Positions 6,269 through 12,815 of a DNA stretch of 14,677 bases are shown here, in pieces (the first letter of the stretch is position 1; every line of letters begins with the position of its first letter). The stretch spans positions 1 to 14,677 of the forward strand of contig JACDBY010000005.1 in NCBI GenBank assembly GCA_013694685.1, in the 5' to 3' direction. The position numbers were made by a program, and so were the translations under genes. The notes beneath the pieces were generated by a model. It did not search any database and was not told the origin of the DNA. It saw only the letters and a program-made list of their open reading frames with translations. Source of the stretch: Actinomycetota bacterium. Lineage in GTDB: Bacteria; Actinomycetota; Thermoleophilia; Gaiellales; Gaiellaceae.

Positions 6269-8200
6269 TCACACGTGGGCGACAATGAGCTCCCGTTCCT
6301 CCTCGCCCGTTACTGTCGGCTGCGCCGCAGGCCCCAGGGCGAGGACGGCGATGTCGTCGGCTCGACGCTCCTCGGGAACCAACGAGGCGAGGATGTGATC
6401 GAGAAACGCATCCGGGTCGGCCGGTGCCGTGGTGGCGACGAGCTGGAGCCGGTCGAGACCCTCGCCGAGCTGCTGCTTCCGCTTCTCCACCAGCCCGTCC
6501 GTGTACAGGAGCAGCAGAGCGCCTTCGCCGAGGATGAGCTCGGCATTCTCGACTGGTAGCTCGATCCCGACCCCGAGCGGTGCACCTCGGCCGCCTTCGA
6601 GAAACGTGGCACTCCCATCCGCATGGCGAAGCAGGGGCGGGGGATGACCCGCGAGAGCGATCGACGCGCGATTCGCGGTCGCGTCGATCAGGACGACGGC
6701 CACGGTTGCGAAGAGCTCGTCGTCGTCGGTTCGGTAGCGGCCGAGCGATCGCAGCACGTCGGCCGGGCTGGCCGCGTCGAGGGCGAACGCCCGGAGCGCG
6801 CTCCGCAGCTGGCCCATCTGCGACGCTGCTTCGACCCCCTTGCCGCCGACGTCGCCGACGACTGCACAGATCTGACCGTCGGGGCGGGTGAAGACGTCAA
6901 ACCAGTCACCGCCGATGTCGGCCTCGGTGCTACCGGGCAGGTAGCGGGCGGCGATCCGCAGGCTCTCGAACGACGGCAGGGAGCGAGGCATCGCGCTCCG
7001 CTGGAGCGTCTCCGCGATATGGCGCTCGCGCGCGTAGAGGCGCGCGTTCTCGAGGGCCTGTGATGCCTGACGACCGAACGTGGCGACGGTTCCGAGCTCG
7101 GCGTCGACGGACCGGGCGTCGCGGTAGACGAGCGCGAGCGACTCGGCGGCGCCTTCCCCGCCTCCCAGACGGGTCAGGACGATCGTCTGGCCGTGCGGAC
7201 CATCGATCTGGTCGGGCTCGCCGCGCGCCGTCTTCGCGTGGGCACGGAGAACGACGCCCCGAACCTGCTCGCCGAGTGCACCGTCGGGCGTGTCGATCCC
7301 CCGCCGCACGTCGGCACTCAACGACGACGCAGCGAGGACGACCATGGCGCCGGTCTCGGGAACCTGAACGACAGCGGCTCCTTCTGCCCCGAAGAGCTGT
7401 ACGGCCTGACGGGTGACGATGGCTCGCACCTCGTCCTCCTCGAGCGAGCCGGTCAGCTCGAATTGCACCGCACGGAGTCGATCGACACGCGCCCGCGCCA
7501 GTCGCTCGCTGGCATAGGCCGAGCTGAGGCGGCGGGGGACGACGACGATCAGCGCGCCGCCGATCGCGAGAGCGAGCGTCCCGAGCCCTGCGAGATATCC
7601 CACGAGCCTCCGATAGTCGGCGTCGTTCCGTCGCTGCGCGTTCGCGACGAAGGCTTCCGTGTCGACGAGCATGCGCTCTGCGATACCGCGAAACTCGTCG
7701 AAGAGCGCCTTGCCTCGCAAAGTGCGGCTGCGGGCGAGCTCGAGTGCCTCGCCTCCCTGCCCGACGAGTGCGATCTGCGCCTCGTTGAATTCCTGGAGCG
7801 CCGCGATCTTGGGACGAGCCTCGGCGACGAGCTCCGCAAGTCCGGGGTGGCTCGGCAGATACTCCCGCATCGCCACGAGATCGCGTGCCGTCCCGCGGCG
7901 ACCCACGTCGTACGGCTTGAGCAGCGAACGGCGCTCGGTGATCACGTAGCCACGCACCGACGTCTCCTGGTTCAGCATCTGGATCACGAGATCCTGCACG
8001 AGGGTTGCGAGCGGAATCGCATCCCGGACGTACTCGTCCCGTGCGCTCTCGTTGAGTCGCTTCGCGACGAGCGCCGCGCCGACGAAGCTCGCGACGAGCA
8101 ACACGACGAGGAGGACGAGCGCGGTGCGTGCTCCGCGGACCACGTCTCGCTGCCGCGCCGCGGCGTTCGGTTCCGTCGCGGCCGTTCGCTTCCCGCTCAT
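6269..8200 (-). CDS. CHASE3-GAF-SpoIIE membrane sensor phosphatase (RsbU-like)
   Basis: This protein of 643 residues has an N-terminal helix (about 27-46), an extracytoplasmic CHASE3-like sensor (about 47-197, with NQETSVRGYVITER near 77-90), a second helix (about 200-222), a GAF-type domain (about 245-388) and a C-terminal PP2C/SpoIIE phosphatase (about 395-624). The phosphatase motifs are intact: ADIGGDWFD, VGDVGGKG, YTDGL and ADDIAVL supply the metal-binding acidic residues. It should dephosphorylate the STAS antagonist encoded downstream when its sensor or GAF domain is engaged. I chose the ATG at 8200; the frame runs open to 8665 but that part is antisense to the receiver-like gene. It is the first gene of a three-gene operon. 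The ligand is unknown. Confidence 0.88.
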   Translation of the reverse strand: MSGKRTAATEPNAAARQRDVVRGARTALVLLVVLLVASFVGAALVAKRLNESARDEYVRDAIPLATLVQDLVIQMLNQETSVRGYVITERRSLLKPYDVGRRGTARDLVAMREYLPSHPGLAELVAEARPKIAALQEFNEAQIALVGQGGEALELARSRTLRGKALFDEFRGIAERMLVDTEAFVANAQRRNDADYRRLVGYLAGLGTLALAIGGALIVVVPRRLSSAYASERLARARVDRLRAVQFELTGSLEEDEVRAIVTRQAVQLFGAEGAAVVQVPETGAMVVLAASSLSADVRRGIDTPDGALGEQVRGVVLRAHAKTARGEPDQIDGPHGQTIVLTRLGGGEGAAESLALVYRDARSVDAELGTVATFGRQASQALENARLYARERHIAETLQRSAMPRSLPSFESLRIAARYLPGSTEADIGGDWFDVFTRPDGQICAVVGDVGGKGVEAASQMGQLRSALRAFALDAASPADVLRSLGRYRTDDDELFATVAVVLIDATANRASIALAGHPPPLLRHADGSATFLEGGRGAPLGVGIELPVENAELILGEGALLLLYTDGLVEKRKQQLGEGLDRLQLVATTAPADPDAFLDHILASLVPEERRADDIAVLALGPAAQPTVTGEEERELIVAHV

Positions 8201-8208
8201 CCGAGGCC

Positions 8209-8268
8209 GTTGATACCAGAGAGCGAGGCCCATCGAATGCTCGCGGCGCGTGCCTGTCGTGGTACAAC
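8209..8268. promoter_or_regulatory. Divergent promoter pair with a shared TGGTA(T)CAAC motif
   Basis: The minus strand reads TGGTATCAAC (8218 to 8209), 8 bases before the phosphatase ATG at 8200. The plus strand reads TGGTACAAC (8260-8268), 7 bases before the receiver-like ATG at 8276. They form an inverted repeat separated by about 40 bases. Both resemble the GGGTAY -10 of SigB/SigF-type promoters with one mismatch, but no GTTT-like -35 is seen. Confidence 0.35.
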
Positions 8269-8275
8269 CCAGCAC

Positions 8276-8581
8276 ATGGCGACGATCCTGCTCGTCGGGG
8301 TCGACCTCATGTTCCGGTCGAAGCTCGAGGGGCCGCTCGACGGGCACCGGCTCGTCACGACCGACAGCGCCGATCCACCCGATCTCGTGATCTGCGACAT
8401 CGCTCGCGTCGATGCCGACGAGGTGTCGGACGCATGGCCGGAGACGCCGATCCTCGGGTTCACGAACCACACCGACACGGTGGGGCTGCAACGCGCCCAC
8501 GCAGCGGGATTCGATCAGGTGATCGTGAAGTCCGCTCTCGTCGAGCGCGCGCGACAGGTGGTCGACGAGCTCGTCGGCTAG
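8276..8581 (+). CDS. Degenerate receiver-domain protein (pseudo-receiver)
   Basis: This protein of 101 residues has a receiver-like layout: ATILLVGVD opening strand, PDLVICDI with Asp41 at the usual phosphorylation position, PILGFTNH with Thr63 at the usual switch Thr/Ser, and VIVKSA with Lys85 near the usual lysine. The acidic pair that normally binds Mg2+ after strand 1 is replaced by Gly-Val-Asp, and the domain is slightly short. Phosphorylation by the normal mechanism is therefore doubtful. It has no output domain. The ATG at 8276 begins directly at strand 1; the frame upstream is antisense to the phosphatase gene. It is divergent from the partner-switching operon with 75 bases between starts, so a regulatory connection is plausible but inferred. 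Its TAG stop lies in the end of a repeat copy. Confidence 0.72.
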   Translation: MATILLVGVDLMFRSKLEGPLDGHRLVTTDSADPPDLVICDIARVDADEVSDAWPETPILGFTNHTDTVGLQRAHAAGFDQVIVKSALVERARQVVDELVG

Positions 8582-8693
8582 CCGCGTCTCGCAACGTTCC
8601 AACGAAAACCGTCGGTGAACGACGCGATTCCACGGCCCTCGATGCCGGACAGGTGTGGCACCCACACGGTTTCCGATGAGACGTCAGGAGACC
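8578..8693 (-). repeat. Dispersed structured repeat, copy 3 (divergent, minus orientation)
   Basis: This copy aligns with the reverse complement of 11393-11520. CTAG-CCGCGTCTCGC-ACGT corresponds to CTAGTGCCGCGTCTCGCGACGT. It also shares TGCCGGACAGGT, ACACGG-TT-CG and TGAGACGTCAGGAG against TGAGACGTTAGGAG. The middle is more diverged and its hairpins are weaker. It fills most of the gap between the receiver-like gene and the ferredoxin gene. The stop codon of the former is the TAG in its left end. Confidence 0.75.
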
Positions 8694-8728
8694 AAGCGCC
8701 GGCGCGAATCGTCAGCGAGCAGCGTTGC

Positions 8729-8734
8729 TAGGCT
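8729..8734 (+). promoter_or_regulatory. -10-like hexamer (TAGGCT) of the ferredoxin gene
   Basis: TAGGCT lies 9 bases before the ATG at 8744, with no Shine-Dalgarno. It is identical to the hexamer at 14653-14658. The preceding TTGC may act as an extended element. No clear -35 is visible. Confidence 0.45.
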
Positions 8735-8743
8735 CGCCGTGCG

Positions 8744-9049
8744 ATGACGTACATCATCAGCGAGCCCTGCATCGACATCAAGGACAAGTCGTGTATCGAC
8801 GTGTGCCCGGTCGACTGCATCCACGAGTTCGAGCGCATGCTCGTCATCGACCCGGAGGAGTGCATCGACTGCGGTGCGTGCGAGCCGGAGTGTCCCGTGG
8901 AGGCGATCTTCCCCGAGGATGCGTTGCCCGACAAGTGGGAGCCGTTCGTCAAGATCAACTACGCGTTCCCGCAGGGCGCCGCGGTGATCGACCCGCTCGT
9001 CCAGGCCTACGCCGACGAGCACGACGTCCAGAACGAACTGCCAGCGTAG
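8744..9049 (+). CDS. fdxA: FdxA-type 7Fe ferredoxin ([3Fe-4S][4Fe-4S])
   Basis: This protein of 101 residues starts [16 protein letters not shown], the typical opening of actinobacterial FdxA. Cysteines lie at 9, 17, 21 and 25, and at 40, 43, 46 and 50. By comparison with Azotobacter ferredoxin I (offset by one residue), Cys9, Cys17 and Cys50 bind the [3Fe-4S] cluster, while Cys21, Cys40, Cys43 and Cys46 bind the [4Fe-4S] cluster. Cys25 is the free one. The C-terminal extension ([19 protein letters not shown]) is usual for the family. It is a soluble low-potential electron carrier, for example to cytochromes P450 or reductases. The gene stands alone with its own leaderless-type promoter, and its TAG stop is the left edge of a palindromic repeat. 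Confidence 0.95.
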   Translation: MTYIISEPCIDIKDKSCIDVCPVDCIHEFERMLVIDPEECIDCGACEPECPVEAIFPEDALPDKWEPFVKINYAFPQGAAVIDPLVQAYADEHDVQNELPA

Positions 9050-9106
9050 GGCCGGCCCTATCCGGCCAGGTCGACGGCCGCGGGCCAGACAGGTCCGGCC
9101 CCTACA
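9046..9106 (-). repeat. Short copy of the dispersed repeat between convergent genes
   Basis: The element is bounded by GTAGGG-CCGG at the left (9046-9055) and CCGGCCCCTAC at the right (9095-9105), an imperfect inverted terminal repeat. The left end contains the perfect palindrome TAGGGCC-GGCCCTA (9047-9060). On the minus strand the right part reads CTGTAGGGGCCGGACCTGTC, matching the core of the 11393-11520 copy. It supplies the TAG stop codons of both the ferredoxin (9047-9049) and the kinase-like gene (9104-9102). It could act as a bidirectional terminator. Confidence 0.7.
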
Positions 9107-9737
9107 GCTGGGCGGCGGAGGGTGGCAGCGTCAGGCGGATGACTGTCCGGTCTCCGTCGCGGACCGACGAGAAGGAGCCGTTGAGCTCCTTCGCCCGCTC
9201 GGCGAAGCCGTCGAGCACGGCCTGACGTCGTTCCGGCGACCCGTCGTCCGAGACAGCGAGGTCGACGCCACCCGAGGCTGTCCGCGTGAGGGAGATCACC
9301 ACCAGCTGCGGCGGGCCGCGCCGGAAAGCCTGATCGAGAGTCTCCCGGATCACCTGGAAGAGGCTCGAGCGAGCACCCTCGCCGAGCACCTCGTCGTCGA
9401 TCGACACCTCGACGGTCGTCCCGTGGCGGGCTGCCGCTCTTTCCGCAAGCTCGCGCACCGCGGCCTCGAGCCCGAGCTTCTCGAGCGCGACCGGCTCGAG
9501 GCCCGAGACGATCTCGCGGAGCTCCTCGGCGGCGTCGCGGGCGACCTGGAGCGCGCGGGACGCGAGCCTAGCGCCTGCGACCTGATCGCCGTCCTCGATG
9601 GCGTGCACCGTCGCGTCGAGCATCTGCGACAACGCTGCGACATGCTGCACGGGACCGTCGTGGAGCTGCTCGGCGATCCTCCTCCGCTCCGCCCGCTCCG
9701 CGATCAGTCGCTCGGCGAGACGATCCGCGTCGCTCAA
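9102..9737 (-). CDS. Sensorless HisKA_3-type histidine kinase-like protein with a degenerate ATPase domain
   Basis: This 211-residue soluble protein has a HisKA_3 dimerisation and phosphoacceptor region with IAEQLHDGPVQHVAALSQ (His26 as the phosphoacceptor, the usual LHDGxxQ). A C-terminal region (about 120-206) has the layout of an ATPase domain. Its ATP-binding motifs look eroded. The N-box position reads RETLDQAFRRG where NA-RH is usual, and the G-box region reads SDDGSPERRQAVLDGFAERAKELNGS, without the expected GxG and GLxGM. I chose the TTG at 9737, which gives a TTGA overlap with the regulator's stop; the longer frame to 10376 is only the regulator's shadow. No membrane or sensor domain is present. 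It may be a pseudokinase, scaffold or phosphatase for the adjacent regulator. Confidence 0.8.
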   Translation of the reverse strand: MSDADRLAERLIAERAERRRIAEQLHDGPVQHVAALSQMLDATVHAIEDGDQVAGARLASRALQVARDAAEELREIVSGLEPVALEKLGLEAAVRELAERAAARHGTTVEVSIDDEVLGEGARSSLFQVIRETLDQAFRRGPPQLVVISLTRTASGGVDLAVSDDGSPERRQAVLDGFAERAKELNGSFSSVRDGDRTVIRLTLPPSAAQL

Positions 9738-10372
9738 TCGATCATGGCTTCGCGAAGCGCGATCGCGACCGCCTGCGTACGGGTCTCGGCCTCGAGCTTC
9801 GCGAGGATGTGACGGACGTGGCTCTTGACGGTCTCCTGGGAGATGAAGAGTTGCGTCGCGACCTCCGCGTTCGACATCCCGTCTGCGAGCAGTTGGAGGA
9901 TCTCGCGCTCCCGCTGGGTCAGGATCTCCTGGCCGTCGCGACCCGTCGCGAGCGATGAGATCAGCGCCGGATCGATGTAGGTCTCGCCGGCGGCGACCTT
10001 CTCGATCGCCTTCAGCAGAGTCTCGTGCGGCGTCTCCTTCAGCACGTAGCCACGTGCGCCGGACTCGAGCCCTCGCTGGAGCAGCGCCCGCTCGCTGTAG
10101 GCGGTGAAGACGAGCACTCGGGCATCGGGGACCCGGGCGAGGATCTCTTGGGTCGCCTCGATCCCGTCCATCTGCGGCATGCGCAGATCCATGAGCACGA
10201 CGTCGGGTCGTCGCCGCTCGGTCAAAGCGACGGCGGTCTCGCCGTCGGGCGCCTCGCCGACGACTCGAATGTGCGTGGAGCGCAGAAGCGCGAGCCGCAG
10301 CCCCTCCCGCACGACCTCGTGGTCGTCGGCGATGAGGACGGTGATCTCCCCGTTCTCGCCGGTGTCCGACAC
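9734..10372 (-). CDS. NarL/FixJ-family response regulator
   Basis: This protein of 212 residues has an intact receiver domain (about 10-127): acidic pair in LIADDHEV (Asp16, Asp17), phosphoacceptor Asp62 in VVLMDLRMP, switch Thr90 in VFTAYS, and Lys112 in YVLKE. A LuxR-type helix-turn-helix follows (about 148-205), LTQREREILQLLADGMSNAEV then ISQETVKSHVRHI, written here in outline. It should bind DNA when phosphorylated. The GTG start at 10372 is preceded by TAGAAT, close to the -10 consensus, with 7 bases between, implying leaderless translation. It is first in a two-gene operon with the kinase-like gene, overlapping by four bases. The target genes are unknown. Confidence 0.93.
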   Translation of the reverse strand: MSDTGENGEITVLIADDHEVVREGLRLALLRSTHIRVVGEAPDGETAVALTERRRPDVVLMDLRMPQMDGIEATQEILARVPDARVLVFTAYSERALLQRGLESGARGYVLKETPHETLLKAIEKVAAGETYIDPALISSLATGRDGQEILTQREREILQLLADGMSNAEVATQLFISQETVKSHVRHILAKLEAETRTQAVAIALREAMID

Positions 10373-10379
10373 GCACGGG

Positions 10380-10385
10380 ATTCTA
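10380..10385 (-). promoter_or_regulatory. -10 hexamer (TAGAAT) of the response regulator operon
   Basis: On the minus strand TAGAAT ends 7 bases before the GTG start at 10372. It is the closest -10 to consensus (TANAAT) in the window. No ribosome binding site or clear -35 is visible. The 43-base gap to the radical SAM gene's stop holds nothing else. Confidence 0.55.
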
Positions 10386-10415
10386 GGGTGCGGGGAAGAC
10401 GGCTCGTTCTACCGC

Positions 10416-11303
10416 TCAGAGCAGGGCAAGTTGCTCCGGCTCGGGTTCTGGCTGGATCGGGGGTCGACGCGGCAGCCAGCGCTCACCCGAGAATCGTCTG
10501 ACCGTCGAGCGAACCGACGCCGTCTCGCCTCGCGGCAGGTACTGCCGGCCGGCGAAGAGCCGCTCGTAGGTCGGCACGAGCTCGGGCCAGTCGCGAGCCA
10601 GGGCTTCGAGGAAGTGCTCCCGCGTCCCCGGGCCGAGATGGACGACGTTCGCCCAGACGCCGCTCGCACCCGCCGCCCGCGCCTCCCGCACGACGGTGGC
10701 GAGGTGCGACGGGTCGTCGGAGAGTCCGGGGAGGATCGGTGCGAGTGCGACCCCCGTGTCGATCCCCGCTTCCGCCAGGAGACGGACCGTTTCGAGGCGG
10801 CGGCGGGGAGGAGCGGTGCCCGGCTCCGTCGTCCGCCAGATCCGCTCGTCGAGCGTCGGCACCGAGAACGTCACGTGCACGCGGGCCCTGCGCGCCGCCT
10901 CGACCAGGACGTCCAGGTCTCGCCGGATCAGCGGGCCACGCGTGATGAGCGAGAAGGGCGTCCGCGCACGGCCGAGCTCCTGGACGCACGCCCGCGTCAG
11001 CCGGTAGCGACCCTCCGCCGGCTGGTAGGGATCGGTCGCTGCCCCGACGGCCACGCTCTCGCGTCGCCAGGACGCGCGCGCGAGCTCGCCGCGGAGCACC
11101 TCGGCGATGTTGACCTTGACGCGGAGCGAGCGGCCGTACCGGTCGTCCGCAGGCCGGTCGGCGCGCGCTTCGAACGCACGCACGTAACAGAACGTGCAGC
11201 GATGCGCGCAGCCCGTGTACGGGTTGAGCGACCAGTCGAACGGCATCCCCTTGACGCGGTTGAGCGCGCTCCGACACGGGTCCTCGCGGTAGTGCACCTG
11301 CAT
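10416..11303 (-). CDS. Rv2578c-family (SplB-like, COG1533) radical SAM protein
   Basis: This protein of 295 residues carries the radical SAM cluster motif GCAHRCTFCYVRAFE (Cys32, Cys36, Cys39) after the family's NPYTG. Further family landmarks are AVGAATDPYQPAEGRYRLTR, TRGPLIRRDLDVL, TFSVPTLDERIWRTTEPG, and APILPGLSDDP. The group is related to spore photoproduct lyase and is often labelled DNA repair photolyase, but its substrate is not established. I chose the ATG at 11303, six bases after TATGAT; the frame runs open to 11390 without family-like sequence. Unlike some mycobacterial relatives, no intein interrupts it. A perfect GAAC-N4-GTTC box directly upstream suggests LexA control, which would agree with a DNA-damage role. 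A repeat copy separates it from the cys operon upstream. Confidence 0.88.
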   Translation of the reverse strand: MQVHYREDPCRSALNRVKGMPFDWSLNPYTGCAHRCTFCYVRAFEARADRPADDRYGRSLRVKVNIAEVLRGELARASWRRESVAVGAATDPYQPAEGRYRLTRACVQELGRARTPFSLITRGPLIRRDLDVLVEAARRARVHVTFSVPTLDERIWRTTEPGTAPPRRRLETVRLLAEAGIDTGVALAPILPGLSDDPSHLATVVREARAAGASGVWANVVHLGPGTREHFLEALARDWPELVPTYERLFAGRQYLPRGETASVRSTVRRFSGERWLPRRPPIQPEPEPEQLALL

Positions 11304-11309
11304 CCTCGG

Positions 11310-11315
11310 ATCATA
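11310..11315 (-). promoter_or_regulatory. -10 hexamer (TATGAT) of the radical SAM gene
   Basis: On the minus strand TATGAT ends 6 bases before the ATG at 11303. This is leaderless-type spacing, although CGAGG next to the ATG could be a very close ribosome binding site. The SOS-type box at 11316-11327 abuts it on the upstream side. Confidence 0.55.
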
Positions 11316-11327
11316 GAACACGTGTTC
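11316..11327. promoter_or_regulatory. SOS (LexA) box candidate: GAACACGTGTTC
   Basis: This is a perfect 12-base palindrome of the form GAAC-N4-GTTC. It fits the Gram-positive/actinobacterial LexA consensus CGAACRNRYGTTCG except at the first flanking base. It lies in the spacer immediately upstream of the TATGAT -10, where a bound repressor would block RNA polymerase. I saw no other such box in the window. Confidence 0.65.
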
Positions 11328-11392
11328 GTACTCGCCGAGCTCAGAGCCTGCGTTCCCGGCGACCTCCGTCCGTGTCGCGCAGTGCGACAACG

Positions 11393-11520
11393 CTAGTGCG
11401 TCAACTCCTAACGTCTCACCGCAAACCCGTGTAGGGGCCGGACCTGTCCGGCACCTGGTGCCCCGGACTCGCGACGTTCCACCGGAGCAGTTTCCGGTAC
11501 GTCGCGAGACGCGGCACTAG
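11393..11520 (+). repeat. Dispersed structured repeat, copy 2 (best preserved, 128 bp)
   Basis: The element begins CTAGTGC (11393-11399) and ends GCACTAG (11514-11520), a perfect 7-base terminal inverted repeat. Inside are GCCGGAC-ct-GTCCGGC (11437-11452), GGCACC-t-GGTGCC, and a long stem: CTCGCGACGT (11468-11477) with ACGTCGCGAG (11499-11508), extended by ACCGGA (11481-11486) with TCCGGT (11493-11498). It encodes no protein. The TAG stop of cysN (11519-11517, minus) is in its right end. It lies between cysN and the radical SAM gene. Confidence 0.88.
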
Positions 11521-12815
11521 GGCGCGGCGCTCAAGACCATTCCCGCGCCGACCGTCTCGTTCGTCGCCTCGTCGACGAGCACGAACGAGCCCGTCTGCCG
11601 GTTCACCGAGTACGGATCGACGAGCAGCGGACCGGCGAGTCGGAGCCGCACCCGGGCGAGGTCGTTGAGCGCGAGGCCGTCGGCGGGAACCTGCTCGAAC
11701 TTCTCGACGTCGAGCACCGAGCAGACCTCGTCGAGGATCGCCCTCGTCCAGCGCGTCGTGTGCTTGACGGCGAGCCGGGCGCCGTTCGCGGCGGGTCGCT
11801 CGCTCATCCAGCACACGATCGCCTCCAGCTCACGTGCGACGACGGGCGCGTCGGCCGGATCGCAGAGCATGTCTCCGCGCGCGACATCGAGCGCGTCGGC
11901 GAGCCGAATCACCACCGACTGCCCCTGGACTGCGACGTCGAGCGCCCGGTCATGCGTCTCGACCGCTGCCACGGTCGTCGTCCGCCCCGACGGCAGGACG
12001 ACGACCTCGTCTCCCGCACGCCACTCACCACCCGCAACCTGGCCCGCGTAGCCCCGGAAGTCGTGGTGCTCGTCCGACATGGGACGGATCACCCACTGCA
12101 CAGGGAAGCGCCGGTGCGCGGCATCCCGATCGCCGGCGATCGCGATCGTCTCGAGCCGCTCGAGGAACGTGCCGCCATCCCACCACGACAGGCGCTCGGA
12201 CGGGTCGACGACGTTGTCGCCGGGAAGCGCTGCGATCGGGATCGCGAGCGCGTCGCGCACGTCGAGTCGGCTCGCGAGCTCGGTCAGCTCGGTCTCGATC
12301 GCCCTGAAGGGCGACTCGTCGAAGTCGACCAGGTCCATCTTGTTCACGGCGAAGACGATGTGGGGAATCCCGAGCATCGCGGCGATGTAGGTGTGGCGCC
12401 GGGTCTGCTCGATCACGCCGTGCCTGGCGTCGAGCAGCACGACGGCTACGTCGGCGGTAGAGGCGCCCGTGACCATGTTCCGCGTGTACTGGACGTGACC
12501 CGGCGCGTCGGCGAGCTGGAAGCGGCGCGACGGCGTCACGAACGACCGGTAGGCGACGTCGATCGTGATGCCCTGCTCGCGCTCGGCGCGCAGGCCGTCC
12601 GTCAGGAGCGCGAGGTTGACATAGCCGTCGCCGCGTCTCTCGCTCGTCTCCTCGACGTGCTCGAGCTGGTCGGCCATCACCTGCTTCGTGTCGAAGAGCA
12701 GTCGACCGATCAGGGTCGACTTACCGTCGTCAACCGAGCCGCAGGTGACGAGGCGGAGGAGCTCGGTCGCGGCGGCCTCGTCCGTCAGGAACGCCGCGTG
12801 GTCGAGCGTCTCCAT
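11517..12815 (-). CDS. cysN: Sulfate adenylyltransferase large subunit, GTPase (CysN)
   Basis: This protein of 432 residues is an EF-Tu-like GTPase that drives ATP sulfurylase. G motifs: G1 GSVDDGKS (26-33), G2 GITID (82-86), G3 DAPGH (103-107), and G4 NKMD (158-161). The beta-barrel domains follow (RPMSDEHHDFRGYAGQV and onward). It ends after the third domain, so it is CysN alone, without the CysC (APS kinase) fusion seen in CysNC proteins. The ATG at 12815 shares its A with the cysD stop (TGATG), as expected for a coupled heterodimer. The open frame to 13253 is the cysD shadow. The stop codon is in the end of a repeat copy. Confidence 0.95.
   Translation of the reverse strand: METLDHAAFLTDEAAATELLRLVTCGSVDDGKSTLIGRLLFDTKQVMADQLEHVEETSERRGDGYVNLALLTDGLRAEREQGITIDVAYRSFVTPSRRFQLADAPGHVQYTRNMVTGASTADVAVVLLDARHGVIEQTRRHTYIAAMLGIPHIVFAVNKMDLVDFDESPFRAIETELTELASRLDVRDALAIPIAALPGDNVVDPSERLSWWDGGTFLERLETIAIAGDRDAAHRRFPVQWVIRPMSDEHHDFRGYAGQVAGGEWRAGDEVVVLPSGRTTTVAAVETHDRALDVAVQGQSVVIRLADALDVARGDMLCDPADAPVVARELEAIVCWMSERPAANGARLAVKHTTRWTRAILDEVCSVLDVEKFEQVPADGLALNDLARVRLRLAGPLLVDPYSVNRQTGSFVLVDEATNETVGAGMVLSAAP

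Noticed and set aside
7193..8275. Plus-strand open frame leading into the receiver-like gene
   Set aside because: This stretch is antisense to the CHASE3-GAF-SpoIIE gene and has no coherent domain. The real plus-strand gene starts at 8276.
9738..10376. N-terminal extension of the kinase-like frame
   Set aside because: It lies wholly over the response regulator in another frame and is low-complexity Arg-rich sequence. The TTG at 9737 with a 4-base overlap explains the real start.
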